A stretch of DNA of 64,000 bases, taken from the NCBI RefSeq assembly GCF_001906925.1, contig NZ_MRWQ01000001.1:62001-126000 (forward strand), written 5' to 3'. Position 1 is the first letter of the stretch, and each line of letters begins with the position of its first letter. The DNA comes from Domibacillus mangrovi (GTDB lineage: Bacteria > Bacillota > Bacilli > Bacillales > Domibacillaceae). Shown here one piece after another: positions 8,394 to 17,009 of this stretch. The notes beneath the pieces are model-generated. The model did not search any database, was not told the DNA's origin, and saw only the letters and a list, made by a program, of their open reading frames with translations. Both the position numbers and the translations under genes were made by a program.

Positions 8394-9155
8394 TCAGCAA
8401 AAGCGGCTGATCGTTGCGTTTAGTTTTGACTCTAGGAAATCCACATCATTCTTGCTAACACGAAGATGGACATTTGTTTCATCCATGCCCATTGCTTCAG
8501 ATAAGAAGCCACTGAGGCCACGCGCACGCTTGTCCACTTGAAGAAGTATCGTCACTTCATCGGCGGATTGCTCCAAAAACGTTACTTCAAGCTCATCCAG
8601 TTTCCCTTTATACGCTCCTCTCACAGGCACGAACTCAAACTCCTGCAAGAATGGATACTTTTGGCCTCGTGCATGCTGACACTCTACTTCACGCAAACGG
8701 AAACCGAGTGCCCTAACGGTATCAAGCACTGCTTCACCAATCGGTGTCGCCTTTACTTCGATGTAATCTTTATCACCAGGATCAACCGCCTGCTTAATGT
8801 CAAGCCCTGTCTCCACCCATACACGTGTTTTTCCTTGTGTAATAGGCGTGTCATATGGCAGTTCCAATTCAAGCGGAATTTCACGCGTTTCACCCACACC
8901 AATCGTAAACGGTTCATTCAATTTACGCTTCAATACCGCCGCCTGATCTGTCACCTTTTTATCATCTGATTCGCGTACATATGTCGCGTACACCATCAAA
9001 TAGATCGAGTCAATGTGCTGTTCAACATTGCCGCCTTTTACCCAGACCACACCACGCATGAGTTGTCCCGCTGTATAAACCGATCTCTCAAGCTTCGTAT
9101 CTACCTGCGCATTTCCGATCCCAACACTTGCCAGTACTTTATTAAAAAAAGTCAT
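8394..9155 (-). CDS. spo0M: Sporulation-control protein Spo0M
   Basis: About 253 residues of the Spo0M family, an arrestin-like all-beta protein. Diagnostic stretches are FFNKVLASVGIGNAQVDT at the start, AGQLMRGVVWVKGGNVEQ and RALGFRLREVECQH. In B. subtilis Spo0M affects the Spo0A phosphorelay and cytoskeletal functions; the biochemistry is not settled. The start is ATG 9155, 9 nt after GGAGAG; an in-frame TTG six bases upstream is less well placed. The C-terminus (ISRFC) is cysteine-ended. It is monocistronic. Confidence 0.92.
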   Translation of the reverse strand: MTFFNKVLASVGIGNAQVDTKLERSVYTAGQLMRGVVWVKGGNVEQHIDSIYLMVYATYVRESDDKKVTDQAAVLKRKLNEPFTIGVGETREIPLELELPYDTPITQGKTRVWVETGLDIKQAVDPGDKDYIEVKATPIGEAVLDTVRALGFRLREVECQHARGQKYPFLQEFEFVPVRGAYKGKLDELEVTFLEQSADEVTILLQVDKRARGLSGFLSEAMGMDETNVHLRVSKNDVDFLESKLNATISRFC

Positions 9156-9215
9156 CAGCAATCACTCTCCATTATTCATTTTTATTTCATTTACGCAATA
9201 CTCGCAGAATAAGTT

Positions 9216-9443
9216 TCAAAACATTAATTCATCCTGTTCATATTTCCCCCATGCCATATCAAACACGGACATAGACGGCAAATAATCAACATCCATTTCT
9301 AAATAACGGCTTAATGTATCATACTCATCTGCACCTTTTGGAAATGAATGATCCATAAAAGCATGGTTTGCAAAAGCAGCCATCTCATCCCGCGGAGATT
9401 CTTCTCGATATTTCATTAAATAGTGATAAAAAGATTTATGCAT
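9216..9443 (-). CDS. yozE: YozE family protein (UPF0346)
   Basis: 75 residues, matching YozE of Bacilli: SFYHYLMKYRE at the N-terminus, FANHAFMDHSFPK in the middle and YLEMDVDYLPSMSVFDMAW toward the end. It is a small soluble helical protein of unknown function with a SAM-like fold known from structural genomics. The ATG at 9443 has GGAGGAAAGAAT upstream. It follows the msrB terminator, so it is probably expressed by read-through or its own weak promoter. Confidence 0.93.
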   Translation of the reverse strand: MHKSFYHYLMKYREESPRDEMAAFANHAFMDHSFPKGADEYDTLSRYLEMDVDYLPSMSVFDMAWGKYEQDELMF

Positions 9444-9455
9444 ATTCTTTCCTCC

Positions 9456-9482
9456 AAAAAAAAGACCTTAAAAAAGGTCTTT
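9456..9482 (-). terminator. Terminator after msrB
   Basis: Stem AAAGACCTT/AAGGTCTTT followed on the minus strand by eight T residues; it overlaps the msrB stop and precedes the yozE ribosome binding site. Confidence 0.8.
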
Positions 9483-9893
9483 AAATTCGCCGTATCCTTC
9501 TTTATCCAAATCTTCTTTCCGGATAAAACGGAGCGACGCCGAATTAATGCAGTAACGTAAGCCCCCAGCATGGGACGGGCCGTCTGGAAATACATGGCCC
9601 AAATGAGCATCAGCTGTTTTGCTTCGGACTTCTGTTCGGATCATGCCATGTGTGATGTCTCGTTTTTCTACCATTTCAACGGCTGCTAGCGGCTTTGTGA
9701 AGCTCGGCCATCCGCATCCTGCGTCGTATTTATCTTTCGATGAAAACAATGGTCTTCCTGAAACGATATCGACATAAATACCATCCGCAAATTCATTCCA
9801 GAATTCATTATGAAAGGGCGGTTCTGTGCCATTTTCTTGTGTGACAGTATATTGTATCGGTGTTAATTTTTGTTTCAATTCTTCTTTGTTCAT
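9468..9893 (-). CDS. msrB: Peptide-methionine (R)-S-oxide reductase
   Basis: 141 residues, standalone MsrB. Substrate-binding [10 protein letters not shown] and the catalytic cysteine in [13 protein letters not shown] are intact; HLGHVF also matches the family. The structural zinc CxxC pairs of many MsrB proteins are not seen. It reduces the R epimer of methionine sulfoxide in oxidised proteins using thioredoxin. Its start overlaps the msrA stop by 4 nt, so the two stereo-specific repair enzymes are coupled. Confidence 0.96.
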   Translation of the reverse strand: MNKEELKQKLTPIQYTVTQENGTEPPFHNEFWNEFADGIYVDIVSGRPLFSSKDKYDAGCGWPSFTKPLAAVEMVEKRDITHGMIRTEVRSKTADAHLGHVFPDGPSHAGGLRYCINSASLRFIRKEDLDKEGYGEFKDLF

Positions 9894-10414
9894 ATAATAT
9901 CCCTCCAGTTTGATTGAATAAATCCAGCACGTCCGGATCGTGCTTGGTACGCTTCATAATGGAGCCGGTTTTTCCGGTAATACTGCTGATGATACTCTTC
10001 TGCTTCAAAAAAATGTTCTGCAGGCAAAACTTGAACAGCGATTGGGCGATTGAATCGCCCACTTGCATCAAGTAATTGCTTTGACCTTTCTGCCAACACT
10101 TTTTGTTCGTCTGTTGTGTAGAAAATAGCCGGCATATACGAACGGCCACGATCATGAAATTGACCACCACCATCTGTCGGATCGATTTGCATCCAGTACA
10201 CCTCAAGCAGTTTTTCGTACGGGAACACATCTGGGTTAAAGGTAATTTCCACTGCTTCCACATGACCAGTGGTACCGGAGCATACTTGTTCGTACGTCGG
10301 ATTTTCGGTGTGACCGGCTGTATATCCCGAGATCACAGATTGAATGCCAGGCTGCTCGTCAAATGGTTTGACCATACACCAAAAACAGCCGCCAGCGAAT
10401 ATTGCTTTTTCCAT
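9890..10414 (-). CDS. msrA: Peptide-methionine (S)-S-oxide reductase
   Basis: 174 residues. The nucleophile lies in GGCFWCM at residues 7-13, followed by [17 protein letters not shown] and the conserved [15 protein letters not shown] region in two parts. It repairs the S epimer of methionine sulfoxide, complementing MsrB. The ribosome binding site (AGGAGA, 7 nt before the ATG) overlaps the stop of the upstream ypmS-like gene, so ypmR-ypmS-msrA-msrB probably form one transcript, resembling the ypmR/ypmS/msr order in B. subtilis. Confidence 0.96.
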   Translation of the reverse strand: MEKAIFAGGCFWCMVKPFDEQPGIQSVISGYTAGHTENPTYEQVCSGTTGHVEAVEITFNPDVFPYEKLLEVYWMQIDPTDGGGQFHDRGRSYMPAIFYTTDEQKVLAERSKQLLDASGRFNRPIAVQVLPAEHFFEAEEYHQQYYRKNRLHYEAYQARSGRAGFIQSNWRDII

Positions 10415-10425
10415 TGCTCAGTCTC

Positions 10426-11004
10426 CTATGGCGCTGCCTCTTCATTGAATAATACAGCGAATTTAATATCATCTTTTTCTAAATTAAATTCCTCTACTTT
10501 TACTCCCATACCATTATCAAGTTCCATATCGCCAAGTGATACATAAATCAGTTCTTCATTTGGTACAACTCGTACCCAGTCCGGGAACGCACCGGCCTTT
10601 TCTGCTGTTTTTAGCACGTATGAAGCGGGTACGTCAAGCAAACCGACACGCAGGCCACTCTGGCGAAGTATGATATTACCGTCTGCTTGTGCTTCTGGTT
10701 CAAACGTCATATGGTAGTCAATGTCAGTCGCAAAGACAGGAATCGACCCGTATAGTTCCACTTCATTGCCAATGTAGACGTCATAATCAAATGGGACACT
10801 GCCTGCTTCTTTTTGTAAATAGTACGACACAAACTTATTTAATTCGGCTTTTGTTGCTGTAACATGAAACGCGGTTTCGCCTTCCGTCTCTGTCATAGCC
10901 GGTTTTTCTGCATTAGATGGGATGAAAAGCATGATTAAAATGAATCCTATTGCTGCTATAACCGTAAAAAACAACAGAAAAAAGGCCACTTTCCATTTTC
11001 TCAA
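10426..11004 (-). CDS. ypmS: YpmS family membrane-anchored protein
   Basis: 192 residues: a short basic N-terminus, one transmembrane helix (about 6-29) and an extracytoplasmic beta-rich domain (DUF2140) with TATKAELNKFVSYYLQ and the repeated strand pattern FATDIDYHMTFEPEAQ. The start is TTG at 11004, overlapping the upstream stop as TTGA, with GAGGG six bases before. Function is unknown; its coupling to the YpmR SGNH lipoprotein suggests both work outside the membrane. Confidence 0.85.
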   Translation of the reverse strand: MRKWKVAFFLLFFTVIAAIGFILIMLFIPSNAEKPAMTETEGETAFHVTATKAELNKFVSYYLQKEAGSVPFDYDVYIGNEVELYGSIPVFATDIDYHMTFEPEAQADGNIILRQSGLRVGLLDVPASYVLKTAEKAGAFPDWVRVVPNEELIYVSLGDMELDNGMGVKVEEFNLEKDDIKFAVLFNEEAAP

Positions 11005-11777
11005 TGGGATCCCTCATTCGTAAAAACCATTTTCTGATTCGTTAATTGTTCCAATTCCTCACCTTTGATTGTGTCAAAAATACGGTCTGCTATTTGTTTA
11101 TACCCAAGATCATTTGGATGAAACTGATCCTCGAAAAATAATTCCTCACTGCCTTTTGAAAAAATATTTTCGATGCTAACAAATGTTGTCCGATCAAATC
11201 GAGCTGCAGCCAATTTGCCCGTTTCATTCCACGAGCTGATAATTTCCTCATCATCCTCTGTTTCGACAAATATTTTGCCAAACGGATTATAAATACCGAC
11301 GAGCACAATACCTGCATCTTCATTTTGTTTCCTTATTTCTGCTAAAATAGCACGTATTCTCTTCCCATATCCTGCTTCTTCTTCCTCAAAATTATCGATT
11401 GTTAAATGAGACCAATTTTCTTTCACCACTTTGACGACATCATTGCCGCCAATTGTGATCATGACGATATCTGCTTCTGCAATATCCGCTTTCATTTCGT
11501 CTTTTTGGACCTCTTTAAGTAATTGATCTGTTCGATTGCCTTTTTTACCATAATTTGAAAATTTAACATCTTTAATTTCATGGAGGGATTCAAGCTTTCT
11601 TTCCAAATAAGGGACATAACCCCCACTGCCCGTGCTGTCGCCCACACCTTCTGTAAGTGAATCACCAACAGAGACAATTTTTATATTTTGCGGAACAGGT
11701 ACTACGGTTTCTTCCGCTGTATTTCCACATCCCGTCATACTTGCAACTAAGAAGAGACCCGCCAGCGTTCGCTTCAA
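11001..11777 (-). CDS. ypmR: YpmR-like SGNH/GDSL hydrolase lipoprotein
   Basis: About 258 residues. A lipoprotein signal ends in MTGC (Cys near 16). The SGNH hydrolase blocks follow: GDSLTEG (nucleophile Ser), GKKGNRTDQ (Gly), TIGGNDVVK (Asn) and DQFHPNDLGYK (Asp/His). It is expected to be an extracellular, lipid-anchored esterase or lipase-like enzyme of unknown substrate. I prefer the TTG at 11777 (GGGGTG six bases before, typical signal peptide); a GTG at 11786 is also possible. It heads the ypmR-ypmS-msrA-msrB cluster. Confidence 0.87.
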   Translation of the reverse strand: MKRTLAGLFLVASMTGCGNTAEETVVPVPQNIKIVSVGDSLTEGVGDSTGSGGYVPYLERKLESLHEIKDVKFSNYGKKGNRTDQLLKEVQKDEMKADIAEADIVMITIGGNDVVKVVKENWSHLTIDNFEEEEAGYGKRIRAILAEIRKQNEDAGIVLVGIYNPFGKIFVETEDDEEIISSWNETGKLAAARFDRTTFVSIENIFSKGSEELFFEDQFHPNDLGYKQIADRIFDTIKGEELEQLTNQKMVFTNEGSH

Positions 11778-11904
11778 TGCGGTCACCCCATTCTTCTTTA
11801 TAAAATCGTATCACGTTCTCTTTCAAGTTGAAAGTGATATGTTTTCAATATATGATTATAGCATGCCATACATTATTTCTTTTCATTGAAAGGAGCTTTA
11901 ACAA

Positions 11905-12393
11905 TTGAAAAAACCATTATCTGCAATCGTGTTAACGATAGCGATTCTATTTGCGGCTGCCTGTGGAAATGACGGAGTACATGACAATCATGAAGGACAT
12001 ACACAGGTAGCACCTAATGGCGATTTGCAAGAGGCGACTGCTTCCATCACCGACTTACCAGCTTTTTTGGATGATAAAGATGAAAATATGCGGGCCATTT
12101 ATTTAGCTGCTGCTAAACATGCAGATGTCATCCAGCAAATGCCATGCTATTGCGGATGCGGTGACTCAGCCGGTCACATGAGCAATTTAAACTGCTTTAT
12201 CGCAGAAAAAAGTGAAAATGAAGTTGTGTGGGACGACCATGGCACACGATGCGGTGTCTGTCTTGAAATCGCCGCAACAGCAGCCGTTATGACCGAAAAA
12301 GGCAAATCTGTTGATGAGATTCGCACATGGATTGACGACACATACAGCGAAGGCTACGCTGAACCAACACCAACGCCGCTTCCAGGCGCCTAA
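11905..12393 (+). CDS. PCYCGCG-motif lipoprotein
   Basis: 162 residues with a lipoprotein signal (lipobox LFAAAC, Cys near residue 20), a His-rich segment (NDGVHDNHEGH) and the diagnostic Cys-rich motif PCYCGCGDSAGH near residue 82, followed by LNCFI and RCGVCLEIA. Proteins with this motif are common in Bacilli; the clustered Cys and His suggest a metal-binding role, perhaps with Cu or Zn, but function is unproven. The start is TTG 11905, five bases after AAAGGAGCTTT. It is divergent from ypmR and ends in its own terminator. Confidence 0.85.
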   Translation: MKKPLSAIVLTIAILFAAACGNDGVHDNHEGHTQVAPNGDLQEATASITDLPAFLDDKDENMRAIYLAAAKHADVIQQMPCYCGCGDSAGHMSNLNCFIAEKSENEVVWDDHGTRCGVCLEIAATAAVMTEKGKSVDEIRTWIDDTYSEGYAEPTPTPLPGA

Positions 12394-12422
12394 CCGGGTC
12401 ACTTCATGTGATCCGGTTTTTC
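12392..12422 (+). terminator. Terminator of the PCYCGCG lipoprotein gene
   Basis: Stem AACCGGGTCAC/GTGATCCGGTT with a TTTTT tail directly after the stop codon. Confidence 0.85.
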
Positions 12423-12495
12423 TGCTCGCTCATCACATTTTCTGACCTTTCACCGCATTTTTCGCATGGAAAATTCTTCAACCGATGTATCCATC

Positions 12496-13344
12496 TTACT
12501 TCGCCCAATACATAATGCCTACAGCGCCGGGGCCCGCATGTGCAGATATGATCGGTGTTGTAACGCAAATGTCGATATCCTTAAACCCAGTTGCTTCCGT
12601 TATCTTTGCGCGTAAGTTTTCTGAAAACGTAAAGCTATTGCGGCCCGCGTGAACGATCGAAAAGCGAACAAGTTCGCGTCCTTTTACTTCCTCACTAATT
12701 TGGTCAACTAAAAATGTAATCGCTTTTGCGTGAGAACGCACTTTCGTTACAGGTAACAGCTCACCGACATCAAGGTTCGCAATTGGTTTAATATTGAGCA
12801 GTGAACCGATAAATCCCTGCGCTTTGCCGATACGGCCGCCCTTTATCAAATTTTCAAGCGTATCAATCATAATATACAATTTTGTCTCTGAACGCACTTC
12901 ATCAAGCCGCTTCACAATTTCTTCTACCGTATGACCCGACTCTGCCAGACGTGCCGCTTCCAAAACCTGATAAGAAAGTGCTTTTGAAATGTAGCGTGAA
13001 TCGATAACCGTCACATCTGATTTCGACATTTCCGCTGCTTGTTTTGCCGATTGATACGTACCGCTCATGCTGCCAGTCATATGAATGGAAATAATCTGGC
13101 TGCCATCCTCTCCAAGTTCATCATACACTTCTAAAAAACGTCCAACCGGCGGCTGTGATGTTTTCGGGATCTCTTTCGTATGCGCCATCTTTTCTAAAAA
13201 TTCTTCCGCTGAAAGGTCCACATTGTCCAAATAGGTTTGGCCATCCACTAAGACAGTCAATGGTACCATCGTAATGTTTAACTGAGTCAATTCCGCACTC
13301 GTCATATCAAGTGCTGAATCTGTAACAATTTTAATTTTATTCAT
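12496..13344 (-). CDS. DegV family fatty-acid-binding protein
   Basis: 282 residues with the two-domain DegV fold: KIVTDSALDM at the N-terminus (lipid carboxylate-binding TDS), QPPVGRFLEVYDEL, ISIHMTGSMSGTYQSA (Ser/Thr head-group loop) and HAGPGAVGI near the end. DegV/FakB proteins bind fatty acids and present them to the kinase FakA for phospholipid synthesis; which acyl chain is bound cannot be told. The start at 13344 is supported by AAAGAAGGGACATAAG; a longer frame to 13389 lacks a site. Confidence 0.92.
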   Translation of the reverse strand: MNKIKIVTDSALDMTSAELTQLNITMVPLTVLVDGQTYLDNVDLSAEEFLEKMAHTKEIPKTSQPPVGRFLEVYDELGEDGSQIISIHMTGSMSGTYQSAKQAAEMSKSDVTVIDSRYISKALSYQVLEAARLAESGHTVEEIVKRLDEVRSETKLYIMIDTLENLIKGGRIGKAQGFIGSLLNIKPIANLDVGELLPVTKVRSHAKAITFLVDQISEEVKGRELVRFSIVHAGRNSFTFSENLRAKITEATGFKDIDICVTTPIISAHAGPGAVGIMYWAK

Positions 13345-13436
13345 CTTATGTCCCTTCTTTCCCACCCTTGCAAATGCTTCTTCATTCATATTACTATTCT
13401 TTGTCCATTCTTCCTATCTCATTAACGTATTTATAC

Positions 13437-13476
13437 ATAAAAAGAAGAAGACCCTAGGTCCTCTTCTTTTTATGAT
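13437..13476 (-). terminator. Terminator of the ABC importer operon
   Basis: Near-perfect palindrome centred on CCTAGG (AAAAAGAAGA...TCTTCTTTTT) that overlaps the stop codon of the ATPase gene. The flanking A/T runs let it work in both directions. Confidence 0.85.
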
Positions 13477-14264
13477 AATAGCGATCGGTCGCTCAGTCCG
13501 CCCCCGCCTTTAATCTTCTGAAATTCTGCTAGCAATTTTTCTATCGTTAATTCCTGTTTTTCTTGCTCATCTGCCTCAAATATGATCTGCCCTTTGTCCA
13601 TCATAATCAAACGGTTGCCGAGATCAAGTGCTTGCTGCATATTGTGCGTCACCATGAGCGTCGTCAACCCGAGTTTACGGACAATTTCTTTCGTCAAATT
13701 TGTGATCAACTCAGCACGAGCCGGGTCAAGCGCCGCTGTATGCTCATCTAGCAACAAAATTTTCGGATCTGTAAATGTTGCCATTAGCAAGGACAGTGCT
13801 TGCCGTTCTCCACCGGATAGCAAGCCTACTTTTGCCTGCAAGCGGTCTTCGAGGCCAAGATGCAGCATTTCGAGCTTTTCCCGGTAAAAATCACGTCGTT
13901 TTTTCGTCACACCGAAGCCCAGTGAGCGCTTTTTCGTCCGATTGTACGCAATCGCCAAATTTTCTTCAATTGTCATCGTAGGGGCAGTACCCGCCATAGG
14001 ATCCTGAAATACGCGCCCAATTTTCACGGCTCGCTTATGCTCAGGAAGGGATGTCATATTTCCACCATCAATCATAACCGTCCCTACATCCGGCACTAAT
14101 TTACCCGATATGACATTCATAAGTGTCGATTTCCCGGCACCATTACTGCCGATCACCGTTACAAAATCACCAGGCCGCATCGATAAATCGACTTTATTGA
14201 GCGCAATTTTTTCATCCGGTGTCCCTTCATAAAACACTTTAAAAATTTGAGTCATTTCAAGCAA
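13470..14264 (-). CDS. ABC transporter ATP-binding protein (TrpX-linked type)
   Basis: About 264 residues with a complete nucleotide-binding domain: Walker A GSNGAGKST near residue 40, signature LLSGGERQ, Walker B ILLLDEHTAAL and the switch His in MVTHNM. It energises import with the adjacent permease and binding protein. The preferred start is TTG 14264 (GGGAGG eight bases upstream), giving an 8-nt overlap with the permease; GTG 14273 sits too close to the ribosome binding site. The operon order is binding protein, permease, ATPase. Confidence 0.93.
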   Translation of the reverse strand: MLEMTQIFKVFYEGTPDEKIALNKVDLSMRPGDFVTVIGSNGAGKSTLMNVISGKLVPDVGTVMIDGGNMTSLPEHKRAVKIGRVFQDPMAGTAPTMTIEENLAIAYNRTKKRSLGFGVTKKRRDFYREKLEMLHLGLEDRLQAKVGLLSGGERQALSLLMATFTDPKILLLDEHTAALDPARAELITNLTKEIVRKLGLTTLMVTHNMQQALDLGNRLIMMDKGQIIFEADEQEKQELTIEKLLAEFQKIKGGGGLSDRSLLS

Positions 14265-15183
14265 CAGGGCCACCTCCCTCTCCGTTCAACTGCACCAGCC
14301 GTTTTTTCTTCCGAGCGGCTGCTTTTTGTTTATCGAGCACTTTCGGCATAATAAGTGCGATGATGACGATAATGGCTGTAATCAGTTTCATATCTCCTGT
14401 ATCTAAAAATTCGATACGAAGTGCCAGCGTCACAATAATACGGTACAAAACCGCACCGATGACAACAGCCAGTGTCGCACGGGCAATACTTGAATTGCCG
14501 ATGACTGCTTCCCCAATAATAACGGAAGCAAGCCCAATAACAATCATTCCGATTCCCATCCCGACATCGCTGAATCCATTATATTGCGCCACTAATGCAC
14601 CTGAAAAGGCGACGAGCGCATTGGATAAACCAAGGCCAAGCACTTTCATCCAGCCAGTGTTCGCTGAAAAGCTGCGGACCATACCTTCGTTGTCTCCAAC
14701 TGCGCGTAAGCTTAATCCAACTTCTGTTTTTAAAAATAAGTCCGACAATACTTTAATCATGAGTGTCACAATGAGCATAAACAGAAAAATACTCCAATCT
14801 GATGCAAACCATGATTCTATTTTCGTTATCACTGTTTCTTCTGCTAAAAGCGGCACATTCGGTTTCCCCATTATGCGCAGATTAATAGAATAAAGAGCAA
14901 TCATCATTAAAATCCCGGAAAGAAGGGGATTAATCCCGCCTTTCGTATGCAAAAGACCTGTCATACACCCTGCTAAAAAGCCGGCAAAAAGAGCGAAAAT
15001 CGTAGCGATAAAGGGATCGTATCCGTTCACGATCATAATCGATGCAACCGCTCCACCTGTAACAAAACTGCCGTCGACTGTCAAATCGGGAAAATCAAGC
15101 ACACGAAATGACAAGTACACACCGAGTGCCATTATCGCATAAATGACGCCGGATTCCACGGCGCCAAACATGGCTGTCATCAT
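14257..15183 (-). CDS. ABC transporter permease
   Basis: 308 residues with about eight to nine hydrophobic helices and the glycine-rich segments of the branched-chain/TrpX-like permease class (YLSFRVLDFPDLTVDGSF in two parts, GMGIGMIVIGLASVIIGEA). The C-terminus is basic (KQKAAARKKKRL), as expected for a cytosolic tail. A strong GAGGAGG ribosome binding site precedes the ATG at 15183. It forms the membrane channel of the three-gene importer. Confidence 0.92.
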   Translation of the reverse strand: MMTAMFGAVESGVIYAIMALGVYLSFRVLDFPDLTVDGSFVTGGAVASIMIVNGYDPFIATIFALFAGFLAGCMTGLLHTKGGINPLLSGILMMIALYSINLRIMGKPNVPLLAEETVITKIESWFASDWSIFLFMLIVTLMIKVLSDLFLKTEVGLSLRAVGDNEGMVRSFSANTGWMKVLGLGLSNALVAFSGALVAQYNGFSDVGMGIGMIVIGLASVIIGEAVIGNSSIARATLAVVIGAVLYRIIVTLALRIEFLDTGDMKLITAIIVIIALIMPKVLDKQKAAARKKKRLVQLNGEGGGPVA

Positions 15184-15236
15184 AAAAAAATCCTCCTCAC
15201 GAAAAGAGCGCCTATTATGAAAGGCGCACTTTTTCG

Positions 15237-16217
15237 TTATTTCACAAGCTCAGCTTCCGCTTTCCATTCTTCTTTAATCTCGATATTCATTTCTTTTGCG
15301 GCTGTTTCATTAATAACCAATTTCAAATTTTGTGGGGGTAAAACTGGCAAATCGCCTGCTTTTTTCTCACCTTTTAAAATTTGAGCAGCCATTTTTCCTG
15401 CTTCCATACCAATGTCTTCATAGTCAAATCCATATGCTGCAAAGCCGCCGCGAGCAACGGAATCCTTCTCTCCAACAAACAGTGGTAAATCTTCCTTGTT
15501 CGCAACCTGAACGACAGACTCAAGTGCTGAGACAACTGTGTTATCAGTGAAAACATAGAACATATCCACTTTGCCAATTAATGATTCTGTCGCCTGTTTT
15601 ACTTCAGATGAAGTTGACACGGTGACCGGTACCATTTTCAAACCGTTATCCGTCAACACTTTTTCAACCGCTTCAGCTTGAGCAACGGAGTTTTGTTCAC
15701 CGGCATTGTAAATGACGCCCACATTTTTACCTTCAAATTGATCTGCCATAAACTTCACCGTATTCGTGATCGCATCTGGATGCAAATCAATTGTTCCTGT
15801 TACATTTCCGCCCGGTTTTTCAGTATCTTTCACAAGTCCTGCCGCAACGGGATCGGTTACCGATGTAAACACGATCGGAATGTCTTTCGTTGCATTTAAT
15901 GCAGCTGTCGCACTCGGTGTCGAGTTCGCGAAAATTAAATCAACGTCATCGCTCACAAAATTGTTCGCAATGGTTTGGTTATTATTTTGATCGCCCTGGG
16001 CGATTTGTTCATTAAATTCAGCTGCAACACCTTCTTCTTCCAAGCCTTTTTTAAAGCCTTCGTAAGCTTTATCAAGCGATGGGTGTTCGACAATTTGTGA
16101 CACACCAATTTTATACGTTTCCTCACCTGATTCGTTCGTTTCTTCTCCGCCTCCGCAGCCCGCTAGCATTAGCACTGCAGTACCCGAGATTAACCACCCT
16201 TTTGTCCACTTATTCAT
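15237..16217 (-). CDS. ABC transporter substrate-binding lipoprotein (ABC_sub_bind / TrpX-like)
   Basis: 326 residues. The lipoprotein signal ends in MLAGC (Cys near 21). The mature part is a two-lobe binding protein of family PF04392 (TYKIGVSQIVEHPSLD, LIFANSTPSATAAL, FTSVTDPVAAGLV, NVTGTIDLHP). Streptococcal TrpX of this family binds aromatic amino acids; the ligand here is not proven, and no T-box leader was seen upstream. ATG 16217 follows AGGGGGCATATTG. First gene of the importer operon, with its promoter region at 16218-16305. Confidence 0.92.
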   Translation of the reverse strand: MNKWTKGWLISGTAVLMLAGCGGGEETNESGEETYKIGVSQIVEHPSLDKAYEGFKKGLEEEGVAAEFNEQIAQGDQNNNQTIANNFVSDDVDLIFANSTPSATAALNATKDIPIVFTSVTDPVAAGLVKDTEKPGGNVTGTIDLHPDAITNTVKFMADQFEGKNVGVIYNAGEQNSVAQAEAVEKVLTDNGLKMVPVTVSTSSEVKQATESLIGKVDMFYVFTDNTVVSALESVVQVANKEDLPLFVGEKDSVARGGFAAYGFDYEDIGMEAGKMAAQILKGEKKAGDLPVLPPQNLKLVINETAAKEMNIEIKEEWKAEAELVK

Positions 16218-16310
16218 CAATATGCCCCCTATTCGCGCATAACCGCTTTTATGTGTAAAGTCGCTTTTATTATCGTTGAATAATAACAGAAAAGCAAGGT
16301 TTTTTCGCTC

Positions 16311-16336
16311 AAAAAAAACCGGATAAACTCCGGTTA
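16311..16336 (-). terminator. Terminator of the small TetR-tail ORF
   Basis: Minus-strand stem AACCGG(A)G...CCGGTT followed by eight T residues; it starts at the stop codon of the 34-codon frame at 16334-16438. Confidence 0.75.
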
Positions 16337-16438
16337 AGTCATTTTTTGCACCATTGCAGCCGTCTTCTTTAAATCAGCATCGACAAGATCATTCGACATA
16401 AATCGCGTAAGTACGACACCATCAGTACACGCAGCCAT
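16334..16438 (-). pseudogene. 34-codon remnant resembling the C-terminus of a TetR-family regulator
   Basis: An open minus-strand frame starting at ATG 16438 reads MAACTDGVVLTRFMSND and then a helix DADLKKTAAMVQKM, which resembles the last two helices of TetR/BetI ligand domains (ALxDGxxLxxLL...). A complete terminator follows, as if the end of a gene survived while the HTH part was lost. AGAGGAGGTG lies 14 nt upstream of the ATG, a little far. It could also be an expressed short peptide. Confidence 0.4.
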
Positions 16439-16509
16439 TCACTTTTTATTTTCACCTCCTCTGTAAACACTTTAACACTTCCTTTAAATGAAAAAGACAC
16501 TAACCCAAA

Positions 16510-16995
16510 TCATTTGTTCACCCGTTTATACAAGCAAAATTCATAGTCATATGGATTTTTCTCATTTTTAACACCCGGTGTGCAGCTTTCAAGTGTAAAT
16601 TCATTCCAATCAATAGCATTAAATAACGTATTGCCTTCAAAGACATGATGAATACGTGTCACATACAATCGGCTTACGTGCGGCAAAAATGCTTGAAATA
16701 CAGCTGCTCCACCTGTGACAAATACTTCTTCTTTTTCCGCTTTGAGCAGTATGTCGTTTACTGAATGAACGACTGCACAGCCTTCTGCTTGAAATGATGA
16801 ATCAGTCGTCAAAATAATATTTTCCCGCCCCGGTAAAGGACGGCCGATTGATTCATACGTTTTTCGGCCCATCACAATCTTGTGTCCTAGCGTCGTGTTC
16901 TTAAAAAACTTCAAGTCTTCCGGCAAATGCCACGGCAGGCTGTTCTCTTTGCCAATGAGACCATTCTCATCTTGAGCCCAAATAAATGAAATCAT
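16510..16995 (-). CDS. dfrA: Dihydrofolate reductase
   Basis: 161 residues. Conserved blocks are ISFIWAQDENGLIG, the active-site NSLPWHLPEDLKFFK (Glu/Asp proton donor helix), VMGRKTYESIGRPLPGR and EEVFVTGGAAVFQAFL for NADPH. It regenerates tetrahydrofolate consumed by the neighbouring thymidylate synthase. ATG 16995 is 8 nt after AAGGAG; the in-frame GTG at 17004 overlaps that site. It lies 14 bases after thyA and is co-transcribed with it. Confidence 0.97.
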   Translation of the reverse strand: MISFIWAQDENGLIGKENSLPWHLPEDLKFFKNTTLGHKIVMGRKTYESIGRPLPGRENIILTTDSSFQAEGCAVVHSVNDILLKAEKEEVFVTGGAAVFQAFLPHVSRLYVTRIHHVFEGNTLFNAIDWNEFTLESCTPGVKNEKNPYDYEFCLYKRVNK

Positions 16996-17009
16996 TCTTC
17001 CCACTCCTT

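Noticed and set aside
16218-16305. T-box or amino-acid leader in front of the ABC importer
   Set aside because: No T-box core, specifier stem or terminator/antiterminator pair could be seen.
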